Origin: an uncultured Rhodobiaceae bacterium
GTDB taxonomy: Bacteria; Pseudomonadota; Alphaproteobacteria; RS24
Reading direction: 5' to 3'
DNA: 64,000 nt
Assembly (NCBI GenBank): GCA_937907245.1
Contig: CALCUM010000003.1
Location: 497,501-561,500 of the forward strand
Below the pieces are notes generated by a model. It saw nothing but the letters and a program-made list of their open reading frames with translations. It was not told where the DNA came from and searched no databases. The position numbers and the translations under genes were made by a program. The stretch's first letter is position 1. Each line of letters starts with the position of its first letter. Below are positions 55,414 to 63,926 of this stretch, one piece after another.

Positions 55414-55435
55414 ATCCAAAGATTATGGAGCATTC

Positions 55436-56416
55436 ATGAAGGCAATGAAAGAGCCGTCTAAATTAACGCCAGGCCTCGCGCCTTTTCGCACACGCTTCGC
55501 CCCGAGCCCCAACGGTTGGCTGCACCTTGGCCATGCTTATTCCGCCATGCTCGGTGCCCGACAAGCAAGCGAAAATGGCGGCACTTTTTTACTGCGTTTA
55601 GAAGACATAGATATTGGCCGCGCCCGCCCCCATTTTATCGATGGCATATACCAAGACCTTGAATGGCTTGGGCTCGAATGGCCAACCCGCGTGCTTTTGC
55701 AATCGACCCGCTTTGAGGCCTATGAGCAGGCGCTCAAAACCTTGCGCGATATGGATTTGGTTTATCCTTGTTGGGCCACGCGGCGCGAGATTTTGGACGC
55801 GATTCCTGACCCCGCCACATGGCCGCGCGATCCCGATGGGGCGCCGCTTTACCCAGGCCTTTACCGCGACCTGCCGGACAGCGAGAGAAAACGGCGCATG
55901 TGGGAAGGTACGAGTTATGCTTGGCGGCTCGACATGAAAAAAGCCATCGCTTGGGTGCAAAAAAACATATCCCAGCCGCTCACCTATACGGAACACAATT
56001 CTATTGGGGGCAGCCCTCTGGAAGGCAGCCCTCTCGAAGGCAGTAGCCCCCAAACCATTCTCACCGACCCTGCCGCTTATGGCGATGTGGTGCTGGCCCG
56101 AAAAGACGTGCCGACCTCTTATCATCTGGCCGTGGTGGTTGATGATGCCAGCCAAAACATCACGCAAGTTACGCGCGGGCGCGACCTCATGCCCGCCACC
56201 CATATTCACCGCTTGCTACAAGCCCTATTAGGCCTTGCGACGCCGGATTATTTTCATCATGAATTAGTGCGCGACACACAGGGACGCAGACTTTCCAAAA
56301 CGGCTGGCGACCATGGGTTTCGTGAGTTGCGCCAACAAGGCATGAGCCCCGAAGCGGTTATCGCCCTGCTGCCACCCCCTATCGGCGAGGGAGATATTTT
56401 GCCTCGCCAAGCCTAA
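55436..56416 (+). CDS. gluQ: Glutamyl-Q tRNA(Asp) synthetase
   Basis: 326 residues from ATG 55436, after GGAG. The HIGH-type motif is FAPSPNGWLHLGHAYSA and the KMSKS-type motif GRRLSKTAGD. The protein has the short catalytic core without an anticodon domain, as in GluQRS, which glutamylates queuosine of tRNA-Asp. An extra Gly-Ser-Pro-Leu-Glu repeat at about 190-205 comes from a 15-bp duplication. Confidence 0.93.
   Translation: MKAMKEPSKLTPGLAPFRTRFAPSPNGWLHLGHAYSAMLGARQASENGGTFLLRLEDIDIGRARPHFIDGIYQDLEWLGLEWPTRVLLQSTRFEAYEQALKTLRDMDLVYPCWATRREILDAIPDPATWPRDPDGAPLYPGLYRDLPDSERKRRMWEGTSYAWRLDMKKAIAWVQKNISQPLTYTEHNSIGGSPLEGSPLEGSSPQTILTDPAAYGDVVLARKDVPTSYHLAVVVDDASQNITQVTRGRDLMPATHIHRLLQALLGLATPDYFHHELVRDTQGRRLSKTAGDHGFRELRQQGMSPEAVIALLPPPIGEGDILPRQA
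56009..56038. repeat. 15-bp tandem repeat inside gluQ
   Basis: GGCAGCCCTCTSGAA occurs at 56009-56023 and 56024-56038, one mismatch, encoding Gly-Ser-Pro-Leu-Glu twice. Confidence 0.9.
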
Positions 56417-56501
56417 AGCCGCGACGTTTCGCCCATGCCAAAGGACAGAAAAGCAGACGCCGCTATCTTGCCTTCGCCCTAAAACCCGATAGTCTAATGC
56501 C

Positions 56502-58145
56502 ATGAAGAGTGCACAGACCAACCATTCCCAGGAAACGGACGCCTTATTGGCGCGCCTACCCAAGGCCAATGCTGCGCTGGATGGTTTGCGCGCGGCTTTG
56601 CGGGGGCCCGCCCCACAGGGCATGGACCAATTCGGGCGCCATGGCCGCGCTTGGGCCGCGACCTATCTGGAAACGCTGGCGCAAATGAACACCTATGCCA
56701 GCGAGATGAACCAAAGCCAACGCTTGGGCGAGCTGGAAAAAAACCTGACGCTGATTATTTTTGGCGAATACCTCAACCAATTGGCTGGCGGTCTGCCGAT
56801 GAGCCAAGGCGAGATTGTGCGCCCGGCCGACTTGGGCTTTAGCGATGGCTTGCCCGGTTTTGAAGATGAGGATGTGGCGCACTTGCGGGCTCATGCCAAT
56901 ACCGCCCAGCGCCGCGCTAGCGTTGCCCAATGGATGCAAGAAAACGCAGCCGCCGAAGCCGATGCCGGTCTCGACGAAACCCATACGATGATCCGCAACC
57001 AATTCCGCCGCTTTGCCGATGAGAAAGTCATCCCGCACGCGCATGGCTGGCATTTGCGCGACGAACTTATTCCGCTGCCCCTTATTAAAGAACTTGGCGA
57101 CTTAGGTGTTTTTGGCCTGACCGTGCCCGAAGAATTTGGCGGCATGGGGCTGGGCAAGCAAGCCATGTGTGTGGTGTCGGAAGAATTATCGCGCGGCTAT
57201 ATTGGCGTCGGCTCTTTGGGCACGCGCACAGATATTGCGGCCGAATTGATTTTGCAAAATGGCACACCAGCGCAAAAACAAAACTACCTGCCCCGCATCG
57301 CCAATGGCTCGATGTTGCCAACGGCCGTATTTACCGAACCCAATACAGGCTCCGACTTGGCCAGCCTTTCAACCCGAGCCAAAAAGACCGAGACGGGCTA
57401 TGAGATTATCGGGGCTAAAACATGGATTACCCATGGCGCGCGCGCCGATGTGATGACGCTCTTGGTGCGCAGCGAAGCCGATGTCAAAGGCCATCGAGGC
57501 TTATCCATGTTTTTGGCGGAAAAACCGCGCGGCGATGAGAAAACGCCGTTTCCGGCCGAAGGCATGCAAGGTGGCGAGATTGAAGTTCTGGGCTATCGCG
57601 GCATGAAAGAATATGACATTGCCTTTGATGGCTTTGCCGTCCCCGAAGATGCGGTTCTGGGTGGCGAGACGGGCAAGGGGTTTAAACAACTGATGGCAAC
57701 CTTTGAGAGCGCGCGCATTCAAACGGCCGCGCGCGCCATTGGGGTTGCGCAAAGTGCGTTAGAGCTAGCCTTTACATATGCGACGGAGCGAACTCAATTC
57801 GGTAAGCCGATTTATCAGTTCGAACGTGTGTCGGGAAAATTAGTCATGATGGCGGCTGAAATATTGGCGGCGCGCCAACTCACTTATTTTGCGGCCCGTA
57901 AAAAAGACAAAGGCGAGCGCTGCGACCTAGAGGCCGGCATGGCCAAATTGCTGGCCGCGCGGGTGGCCTGGGCGGGTGCCGACAATGGTTTGCAAATTCA
58001 TGGCGGCAATGGGTTCGCGCTAGAATATCCGATCAGTCGAGTATTATGCGATGCGCGGATTTTGAATATTTTTGAGGGCGCGGCCGAAATTCAAGCCGAT
58101 ATCATCGCCCGTCGCATCGAAGAAATGGGCACCCCTTCGCTTTAG
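56502..58145 (+). CDS. mcd: Probable (2S)-methylsuccinyl-CoA dehydrogenase
   Basis: 547 residues. The acyl-CoA dehydrogenase core starts near 150 after a helical N-terminal extension of about 130 residues, an architecture known for Mcd of the ethylmalonyl-CoA pathway. Core motifs are GYIGVGSLGTRTDIAAEL, TAVFTEPNTGSDLASL, GGEIEVLGYRGMKEYDIAF and ESARIQTAARAIGVAQSAL. I recall very similar segments in Rhodobacter Mcd, so this is the likely identity; a general long-chain enzyme cannot be excluded. It is followed by a HIG1-like protein, B12 adenosyltransferase and etfBA. Confidence 0.8.
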   Translation: MKSAQTNHSQETDALLARLPKANAALDGLRAALRGPAPQGMDQFGRHGRAWAATYLETLAQMNTYASEMNQSQRLGELEKNLTLIIFGEYLNQLAGGLPMSQGEIVRPADLGFSDGLPGFEDEDVAHLRAHANTAQRRASVAQWMQENAAAEADAGLDETHTMIRNQFRRFADEKVIPHAHGWHLRDELIPLPLIKELGDLGVFGLTVPEEFGGMGLGKQAMCVVSEELSRGYIGVGSLGTRTDIAAELILQNGTPAQKQNYLPRIANGSMLPTAVFTEPNTGSDLASLSTRAKKTETGYEIIGAKTWITHGARADVMTLLVRSEADVKGHRGLSMFLAEKPRGDEKTPFPAEGMQGGEIEVLGYRGMKEYDIAFDGFAVPEDAVLGGETGKGFKQLMATFESARIQTAARAIGVAQSALELAFTYATERTQFGKPIYQFERVSGKLVMMAAEILAARQLTYFAARKKDKGERCDLEAGMAKLLAARVAWAGADNGLQIHGGNGFALEYPISRVLCDARILNIFEGAAEIQADIIARRIEEMGTPSL

Positions 58146-58175
58146 AGCGCTTGCGTTACAGAAAGAGAAATTGGC

Positions 58176-58364
58176 ATGGATATTTTTAACCTTATTATTC
58201 CTATCGGCTTAGCGGCGGTCACAGTGGTGCTGCTCGCAGGCCTTGTGAATATGCTTCGTAATGGCTCGACATCGACTTCACAAAAACTTATGCGCTGGCG
58301 TGTTGGGCTACAATTTGGCACTATTGTTTTGGTAATGCTGGGGGTCTATCTCTCTGGCAGTTAA
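58176..58364 (+). CDS. HIG1-like twin-transmembrane small protein
   Basis: 62 residues with two membrane helices (about 5-26 and 42-60) separated by NMLRNGSTSTSQKLMRWRV, the typical loop of the HIG1/twin-helix family. Mitochondrial HIG1 proteins associate with respiratory complexes. Its place before the adenosyltransferase gene is a frequent alphaproteobacterial arrangement. Confidence 0.88.
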   Translation: MDIFNLIIPIGLAAVTVVLLAGLVNMLRNGSTSTSQKLMRWRVGLQFGTIVLVMLGVYLSGS

Positions 58365-58387
58365 GGGCAAAGGGATGGCGTTTTACC

Positions 58388-58954
58388 ATGGTCAAACTGA
58401 ATAAAATTTATACCCGTACGGGCGACGATGGCTCGACCCAATTGGCCGACGGCTCTCGCCGCGCCAAACACGACCAGCGCATTGCGGTCTATGGCGCGGT
58501 AGATGAAGCCAATGCGGCTTTAGGTATCGCGCGGCTTTATACCCAAGACCAACCCGATTTAGATGGCGTGCTGGAACGCTTGCAAAATGACTTTTTTGAC
58601 CTTGGCGCAGATTTGGCCACGCCCGAGACCGATGCCTTTGAGGCCTTGCGGATAACCCCAGCCCAAGTCAAACGCCTCGAAGACGAGATAGACACGATGA
58701 ATGAGCCGATAGCCCCGCTCAATAGTTTCGTGTTACCTGGCGGCGAGCCAGCGGCGGCGCATTTGCATTTGGCGCGCACGATTATTCGCAATGCCGAGCG
58801 CCTGCTAAGTGCGGCCAGCGAAGGCGGCGATGTATTTTCCGATGCCGCGCGTCAATATATCAACCGCGCTTCCGACCTGTTGTTTGTGGCGGCCCGCGCC
58901 GCCAATGCCAATGGGCAAAAAGACGTGCTTTGGGTTCCCGGCGCCAACCGATAG
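58388..58954 (+). CDS. Cob(I)alamin adenosyltransferase, PduO type
   Basis: 188 residues. The ATP-binding N-terminus IYTRTGDDGSTQLADGSR and the helical core (YGAVDEANAALG; INRASDLLFVAARAAN) are diagnostic. It makes adenosylcobalamin, the cofactor for methylmalonyl-CoA and ethylmalonyl-CoA mutases. Placement after the mcd-like gene makes the latter a natural link. Confidence 0.94.
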   Translation: MVKLNKIYTRTGDDGSTQLADGSRRAKHDQRIAVYGAVDEANAALGIARLYTQDQPDLDGVLERLQNDFFDLGADLATPETDAFEALRITPAQVKRLEDEIDTMNEPIAPLNSFVLPGGEPAAAHLHLARTIIRNAERLLSAASEGGDVFSDAARQYINRASDLLFVAARAANANGQKDVLWVPGANR

Positions 58955-59010
58955 ATCGGCCATGTTAACCGCCCTTTTGAGGTCGTTTTGACGCAGGCCA
59001 CCTAAGGCTG

Positions 59011-59020
59011 GTCAATTGAC
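59011..59020. promoter_or_regulatory. 10-bp perfect palindrome upstream of etfB
   Basis: GTCAATTGAC lies 67-76 bp before the etfB ATG and overlaps the predicted -35 hexamer, so a repressor bound here would compete with RNA polymerase. No regulator is identified. Confidence 0.35.
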
Positions 59021-59044
59021 TTATTTGACCCAATTCACTAAGAA
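59016..59044 (+). promoter_or_regulatory. Candidate promoter of etfBA
   Basis: TTGACT (59016-59021), 17-bp spacer, TAAGAA (59039-59044), about 43 bp before the ATG. The 132-bp gap after the adenosyltransferase gene is long enough for its own promoter. Confidence 0.45.
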
Positions 59045-59086
59045 TTGCGGTTCAGAGCGCATGTGCGCAAACATTTTGGAGATTGA

Positions 59087-59839
59087 ATGATGAAAATCCT
59101 TGTCCCCGTCAAACGCGTGGTGGACTACAACGTCAAAATTCGGGTGAAACCGGATCAGTCGGGCGTTGATCTAGCCAATGTAAAAATGTCGATGAACCCG
59201 TTTTGCGAAATCGCCATCGAAGAAGCTGTCCGCATGCAAGAAGCAGGCACGGCAACTGAGATTGTTGTGGTTTCCATCGGACCGGCACAGACCCAAGAAA
59301 CCATCCGCACAGCGCTCGCTATGGGCGCCGATCGCGGCATTTTGGTGAAAACCGAAGATGACATGGAACCGCTGGGCATTGCCAAAGTGTTGAAAGCGGT
59401 TGTGGAAGAAGAAAAGCCAGACTTGGTTATTCTCGGCAAACAAGCGATTGATGGTGACAACAATCAGACGGGCCAAATGCTCGCTGCTTTGTTGGGCTGG
59501 AGCCAGGGCACATTTGCTTCTGAGCTGAGCGTCGATGGCGACAAGTTAAACATCACCCGCGAGATTGATGGTGGCCTACAAAGCCTCAAAATCAGTCTGC
59601 CCGCGATTGTGACGACAGACTTGCGGCTCAACGAGCCACGTTATGCTTCTTTGCCGAACATTATGAAGGCGAAGAAAAAGCCTATCGATGAGAAAGACTT
59701 GGCAGATTATGGCGTTGACGCCGCGCCACGTTTGGAAATCGTGAAAGTAGCCGAGCCCGCAGAACGCGAAGCTGGGGTTAAAGTAGAAACAGTCGCCGAT
59801 TTGGTCGACAAATTGAAAAACGAAGCAGGAGTCTTGTAA
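59087..59839 (+). CDS. etfB: Electron transfer flavoprotein subunit beta
   Basis: 250 residues; ATG at 59087 or the adjacent ATG at 59090, with TTTTGGAG upstream. Beta-subunit signatures are [30 protein letters not shown], and [16 protein letters not shown], which binds AMP. The alpha-beta dimer carries electrons from acyl-CoA dehydrogenases to ETF-ubiquinone oxidoreductase (not in this window). Its stop overlaps the etfA ATG by one base. Confidence 0.97.
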   Translation: MMKILVPVKRVVDYNVKIRVKPDQSGVDLANVKMSMNPFCEIAIEEAVRMQEAGTATEIVVVSIGPAQTQETIRTALAMGADRGILVKTEDDMEPLGIAKVLKAVVEEEKPDLVILGKQAIDGDNNQTGQMLAALLGWSQGTFASELSVDGDKLNITREIDGGLQSLKISLPAIVTTDLRLNEPRYASLPNIMKAKKKPIDEKDLADYGVDAAPRLEIVKVAEPAEREAGVKVETVADLVDKLKNEAGVL

Positions 59840-60780
59840 TGAATACGCTGCTAATTGCTGAACACAACAATGTAAACCTTGCCGATGCGACCGTTAAGTC
59901 GGTCACAGCGGCTGCTCAAATGGGCGGCGACTTGCATGTTCTTGTCGCTGGTAACGGTTGCGCGAGCGTCGCCGATCAGGCTGCCAAGCTAGAAGGCGTT
60001 GCGAAAGTGCTTTTGGCTGACGATGCCCAATATGACAAGCAACTGGCCGAACCTATGGCGGCTCTGGTTGTTGGCATCGCTGCGGGTTATGCAACGATTG
60101 CAACCCCCGCCTCGACCAATGGTAAAAACTTCATGCCGCGTATTGCCGCCCTGCTCGATTGCAGCCAAGTGTCTGACATCACAGCCGTGCTGGACGCCTC
60201 GACATTTGAGCGCCCAATTTACGCAGGCAACGCCATTCAAACGGTAAAAGTGAACGAAAGCCAAAAAGCCATCACCATCCGCTCCACCGCATTCGCCGCC
60301 GCCGCCGATACCGGTAGCGCCAGCGTAGAAGCGGTAAGTGCGGCAGACAATCCGGGTCTTTCTGAGTTTATCTCGGAAGAATTGACCAAGTCTGATCGTC
60401 CTGAGCTAACCTCGGCCAAGATTGTGGTTTCCGGGGGTCGTGGCATGCAGTCTGGCGATAACTTCCCAATGTTAGAAAAAGTAGCTGACCAGTTGGGCGC
60501 CGCTATGGGTGCGTCACGCGCGGCGGTAGATGCCGGCTTTGTGCCGAATGATTACCAAGTGGGCCAAACTGGTAAAGTGGTTGCCCCTGACCTCTATATT
60601 GCGGTCGGTATCTCGGGTGCCATTCAGCATTTGGCGGGTATGAAGGATTCGAAAGTCATTGTTGCCATCAACAAAGACGAAGAAGCCCCGATTTTCCAAG
60701 TTGCTGATTATGGTCTGGTAGCTGATTTGTTTAACGCCGTACCTGAACTCGAAGCAGAATTGAGCAAAGCTGGTTTTTAA
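59839..60780 (+). CDS. etfA: Electron transfer flavoprotein subunit alpha
   Basis: 313 residues. The FAD domain is C-terminal: VSGGRGMQSGDNFPMLE, VDAGFVPNDYQVGQTGKVVAPDLYIAVG-type segment and ISGAIQHLAGMKDSKVIVAINKD. ATG overlaps the etfB stop (TAATG) for balanced synthesis. Partner of etfB and electron acceptor for the two acyl-CoA dehydrogenases in this window. Confidence 0.97.
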   Translation: MNTLLIAEHNNVNLADATVKSVTAAAQMGGDLHVLVAGNGCASVADQAAKLEGVAKVLLADDAQYDKQLAEPMAALVVGIAAGYATIATPASTNGKNFMPRIAALLDCSQVSDITAVLDASTFERPIYAGNAIQTVKVNESQKAITIRSTAFAAAADTGSASVEAVSAADNPGLSEFISEELTKSDRPELTSAKIVVSGGRGMQSGDNFPMLEKVADQLGAAMGASRAAVDAGFVPNDYQVGQTGKVVAPDLYIAVGISGAIQHLAGMKDSKVIVAINKDEEAPIFQVADYGLVADLFNAVPELEAELSKAGF

Positions 60781-60807
60781 TCGGCTTTGCCCCGAAAAAG
60801 AGGACAT

Positions 60808-61686
60808 ATGTCTGACGCAAAAACCGTTGGCATCATTGGAGCCGGACAAATGGGATGTGGCATTGCTCATGTCTTTGCCTTGTCCGGCTTCCGTGTCCTT
60901 CTTAATGATATTTCCCAAGACCGAATTGAAGCCGGTATTGCCACGATTACCGGCAATATGGCGCGCCAAATCGCTTCCGGCAAATTAGCCGAAGCCGATA
61001 GTGAAGCCGCCCTAGCGCGCATTCACCCCGCAACCAATTTGGGCGCTATGGCCGAGGTCGATTTGGCCATTGAAGCGGCCAGCGAAAACGAAGCCATTAA
61101 AATTGAAATTTTACGCGAAGTCAGCTCGGTGCTAGCCCCCGAAGCGATTATCGCTTCCAACACATCGTCCATCTCCATCACCCGCTTAGCGGCCGCGACC
61201 GATAGGCCCGAGCAATTCATTGGCATGCATTTCATGAACCCAGTGCCCGTGATGAAATTAGTGGAAATTATTCGCGGTATCGCAACCTCACAAGAGACCT
61301 TTGAAATCACCAAATCGATTGTTGAAACCCTTGGCAAAACCGCCTGCGTCGCCGAAGATTTCCCAGCCTTCATCGTCAATCGCATTCTTTTGCCGATGAT
61401 CAATGAAGCCGCTTTCACGCTTTACGAAGGTGTGGGCAATGTCGATAGCATTGATAAAGCCATGCGGCTGGGTGCCAATCATCGCATGGGGCCGTTCGAG
61501 CTTGCCGATTTCATTGGCCTGGATACTTGCCTCAGCATTATGCAGGTCCTGCACGACGGGCTGGGCGACAGCAAATACCGCCCGTGCCCCTTGCTGATTA
61601 AATATGTCGAAGCTGGTTGGCTAGGTCGCAAGACCGGCAAAGGTTTTTACGACTACAGCGGCGACGCGCCGGTGCCGACCCGCTAA
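60808..61686 (+). CDS. 3-hydroxybutyryl-CoA dehydrogenase
   Basis: 292 residues from ATG 60808, after AGAGG. NAD site is [20 protein letters not shown]. Further signatures are [31 protein letters not shown] and the C-terminal [13 protein letters not shown]. It interconverts 3-hydroxyacyl-CoA and acetoacetyl-CoA, in beta-oxidation or polyhydroxybutyrate turnover. Its stop codon lies inside a tandem duplication. Confidence 0.95.
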   Translation: MSDAKTVGIIGAGQMGCGIAHVFALSGFRVLLNDISQDRIEAGIATITGNMARQIASGKLAEADSEAALARIHPATNLGAMAEVDLAIEAASENEAIKIEILREVSSVLAPEAIIASNTSSISITRLAAATDRPEQFIGMHFMNPVPVMKLVEIIRGIATSQETFEITKSIVETLGKTACVAEDFPAFIVNRILLPMINEAAFTLYEGVGNVDSIDKAMRLGANHRMGPFELADFIGLDTCLSIMQVLHDGLGDSKYRPCPLLIKYVEAGWLGRKTGKGFYDYSGDAPVPTR

Positions 61687-61717
61687 TCCGACTGGGGCTC
61701 GCTAATCCGACTGGGGC
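61681..61717. repeat. 19-bp tandem duplication between convergent stops
   Basis: CGCTAATCCGACTGGGGC occurs at 61681-61698 and 61700-61717 (period 19). The first copy contains the TAA stop of the hydroxyacyl-CoA dehydrogenase gene; a degenerate third start (CTAGTCCG) contains the TAG stop of the tlpA-like gene on the other strand. Confidence 0.92.
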
Positions 61718-61720
61718 CCA

Positions 61721-62362
61721 CTAGTCCGCCAAATAAGCATCCAGCAAAGCATGAACAGATGCGCTGTTCCAATCGGCTTCTCCGGCCAGTCGGCCTATCT
61801 CTAAACCCTCTGGGGAAACCAATAGGGTGGTTGGCAGGCCAATGAGTTTGGCAGCACGAGCCGATTTATAACTCGGGTCATAGGCGCGCGTTAGCTCAGA
61901 AATCCCTAACTCATTTAGAAAAGCTTCTGGCTTTTTCGCTCCGCCACGATCGACCGAGAGCGCAATGACACGGACGTTTTTATCGCCATAACGTTTGGCC
62001 AAAGCATCCAATTGGGGCATTTCTTTGCGGCAAGGCGCGCACCATGTCGCCCAGAAATTAACCAGCAATAGCTCGCCCTTAAACGTGTCTAAAGACAGCG
62101 GCGCTGTATCCGCGCTTTGCAGCTCCAGCTTGGGCAAAACTTTGGGGCTTGGGTGCGTGACGAAGTTTTTAAGACTTTGGGTAACTTTGGCACTCGGGGC
62201 TTTGGCACTCGGGGCTTTGGCGGTTTTTTCACTCTCCACCTTGCTTTCCCTGCCCTCCTTCTTGTATAGGGTTTGAACGCCTGCAAAGGCAAAAACACCC
62301 AAGACAATCAGGGTCGCAAAACTGCCCTTACGAGAGCGGACAAATCGGCTAAATTGTGACAA
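61721..62362 (-). CDS. tlpA: TlpA-family thiol:disulfide oxidoreductase
   Basis: 213 residues with a TTG start at 62362, 31 bp from the divergent argH ATG. One N-terminal membrane anchor (FATLIVLGVFAFAGVQTL) is followed by a Ser/Lys/Ala/Pro linker with a duplicated 15-bp unit and a thioredoxin fold with NFWATWCAPCRKEM near 110. It should reduce periplasmic disulfides, for instance in cytochrome maturation. The tlpA/argH pair is common in alphaproteobacteria. Confidence 0.9.
   Translation of the reverse strand: MSQFSRFVRSRKGSFATLIVLGVFAFAGVQTLYKKEGRESKVESEKTAKAPSAKAPSAKVTQSLKNFVTHPSPKVLPKLELQSADTAPLSLDTFKGELLLVNFWATWCAPCRKEMPQLDALAKRYGDKNVRVIALSVDRGGAKKPEAFLNELGISELTRAYDPSYKSARAAKLIGLPTTLLVSPEGLEIGRLAGEADWNSASVHALLDAYLAD
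62189..62218. repeat. 15-bp tandem duplication in the tlpA linker
   Basis: GGCACTCGGGGCTTT at 62189-62203 and 62204-62218, identical copies that encode Ala-Pro-Ser-Ala-Lys style repeats on the minus strand. Confidence 0.9.
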
Positions 62363-62393
62363 GATACAAGCCTCCTAAAAGGGGAATAGAACA

Positions 62394-63791
62394 ATGAGCA
62401 ATCGCATGTGGGGCGGCCGGTTTGGTAGCGGCCCCGACGACATAATGGAAGAGATAAACGCATCCATCGGATTTGACCAGCGCCTGTTTGCGCAAGACAT
62501 CCGAGGATCCTTGGCGCACGCCGAAATGCTGGTCGCCCAAGGCATTATTTCTGCCGAAGACGGCGCCTCGATAAGCCAAGGCCTGACCCAGATACTAGCC
62601 GAGATTACCGCTGGCGAGTTTACTTTTTCGCGCGCGCTCGAAGACATTCACATGAATATTGAGGCACGCCTAGCTGAGCTCATAGGCCCAACGGCTGGGC
62701 GCTTGCATACCGCGCGCTCGCGCAACGACCAAGTAGCAACCGACTTCCGGCTTTATGTGCGCGATACGCTCGACCATTTAGCCGCGCAAATCAGCACCCT
62801 GATGGGCGTCTTGGTAAACAAAGCCGAGGCCCATGCCGATACGATTATGCCCGGCTTCACGCATTTGCAGCCCGCCCAACCGGTAAGCTTTGGCCACCAT
62901 ATGTTGGCCTATGTCGAAATGCTATCGCGCGACCATGGGCGCCTGATGGATGCCCGCAAGCGGATGAACCAAAGCCCCCTAGGTGCCGCCGCTTTGGCTG
63001 GCACGGGCTTTGATATCGACCGCCATGCGACAGCCCAAGCTTTGGGCTTTGATGCCCCCACGGGCAATAGTATGGATAGTGTTTCGGCGCGAGATTTTGC
63101 CCTCGAAGGCCTCTCGGCGGCGGCGATTTGCGCCACGCATCTATCGCGCTTGGCCGAAGAGATTGTGGTTTATGCCACGCCGAATTTTGGTTTTTTCACC
63201 CTGCCGGACGCGTTTTCGACGGGCTCTTCTATTATGCCGCAAAAGCGCAACCCCGACGCCGCTGAATTGATACGCGCCAAATCAGGCCGCATCATTGGCT
63301 CCCTAACGGGTCTGTTTATCGTCATGAAAGGTCTGCCGCTGGCTTACTCGAAGGACATGCAAGAAGACAAAGAGGGCGTGTTCAACGCGCTCGACAGTCT
63401 CTCGCTTTGTTTGGCCGCTATGGCAGGCATGATGGAAACATTGGGTGTCGACGAGACGGCCATGCACAAGGCCGCCGGCAATGGATATTCCACGGCCACA
63501 GATTTAGCCGATTGGTTGGTGCGCGAGGCGGGCTTGCCGTTCCGCGATGCCCACCATGCCACGGGCGCTTTGGTGGCTTTGGCCGAAGACAAATCCTGCT
63601 TGCTGGACGAGCTGAGCCTTGCCGATATGCAAAGCGTCAACGCCCAAATCACGCAAGGTATTTTCGATGTCTTGAGCGTCGAGAACTCAGTGAAAAGCCG
63701 CACCAGCTATGGCGGCACGGCACCCGATAATGTGCGCGCCATGGTATCCAAATGGCAGGCTTGGCTGAAAGAAAATGAGGCGGCGCAGTGA
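62394..63791 (+). CDS. argH: Argininosuccinate lyase
   Basis: 465 residues. The N-terminus [20 protein letters not shown] and the catalytic signature [16 protein letters not shown] near 280 are diagnostic, with [19 protein letters not shown] near 110. It yields arginine and fumarate in the last step of arginine synthesis. GTGA overlap links it to the following lipoprotein gene. Confidence 0.97.
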   Translation: MSNRMWGGRFGSGPDDIMEEINASIGFDQRLFAQDIRGSLAHAEMLVAQGIISAEDGASISQGLTQILAEITAGEFTFSRALEDIHMNIEARLAELIGPTAGRLHTARSRNDQVATDFRLYVRDTLDHLAAQISTLMGVLVNKAEAHADTIMPGFTHLQPAQPVSFGHHMLAYVEMLSRDHGRLMDARKRMNQSPLGAAALAGTGFDIDRHATAQALGFDAPTGNSMDSVSARDFALEGLSAAAICATHLSRLAEEIVVYATPNFGFFTLPDAFSTGSSIMPQKRNPDAAELIRAKSGRIIGSLTGLFIVMKGLPLAYSKDMQEDKEGVFNALDSLSLCLAAMAGMMETLGVDETAMHKAAGNGYSTATDLADWLVREAGLPFRDAHHATGALVALAEDKSCLLDELSLADMQSVNAQITQGIFDVLSVENSVKSRTSYGGTAPDNVRAMVSKWQAWLKENEAAQ

Positions 63792-63925
63792 GACTTCGCT
63801 CTGGTTTAACGCTGATTGTCCTAACTTTTCTGGTGAGCGCGACGGTGGCTTGCGGTAAACGCGGGCCCTTAAGCTTGCCGCAAGCGGCTTTGGCAGATAT
63901 TCGTTTTGTAGAAATAGAGAGTTAA
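63788..63925 (+). CDS. lptM: LptM-like small lipoprotein
   Basis: 45 residues, GTG start overlapping the argH stop (GTGA). A lipoprotein signal ([14 protein letters not shown]) is followed directly by GKRGPLSLP, the family mark of LptM, which helps the LPS translocon LptDE mature. The frame ends one base before lysA starts. Position between argH and lysA is the known location. Confidence 0.9.
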   Translation: MRLRSGLTLIVLTFLVSATVACGKRGPLSLPQAALADIRFVEIES

Positions 63926-63926
63926 A

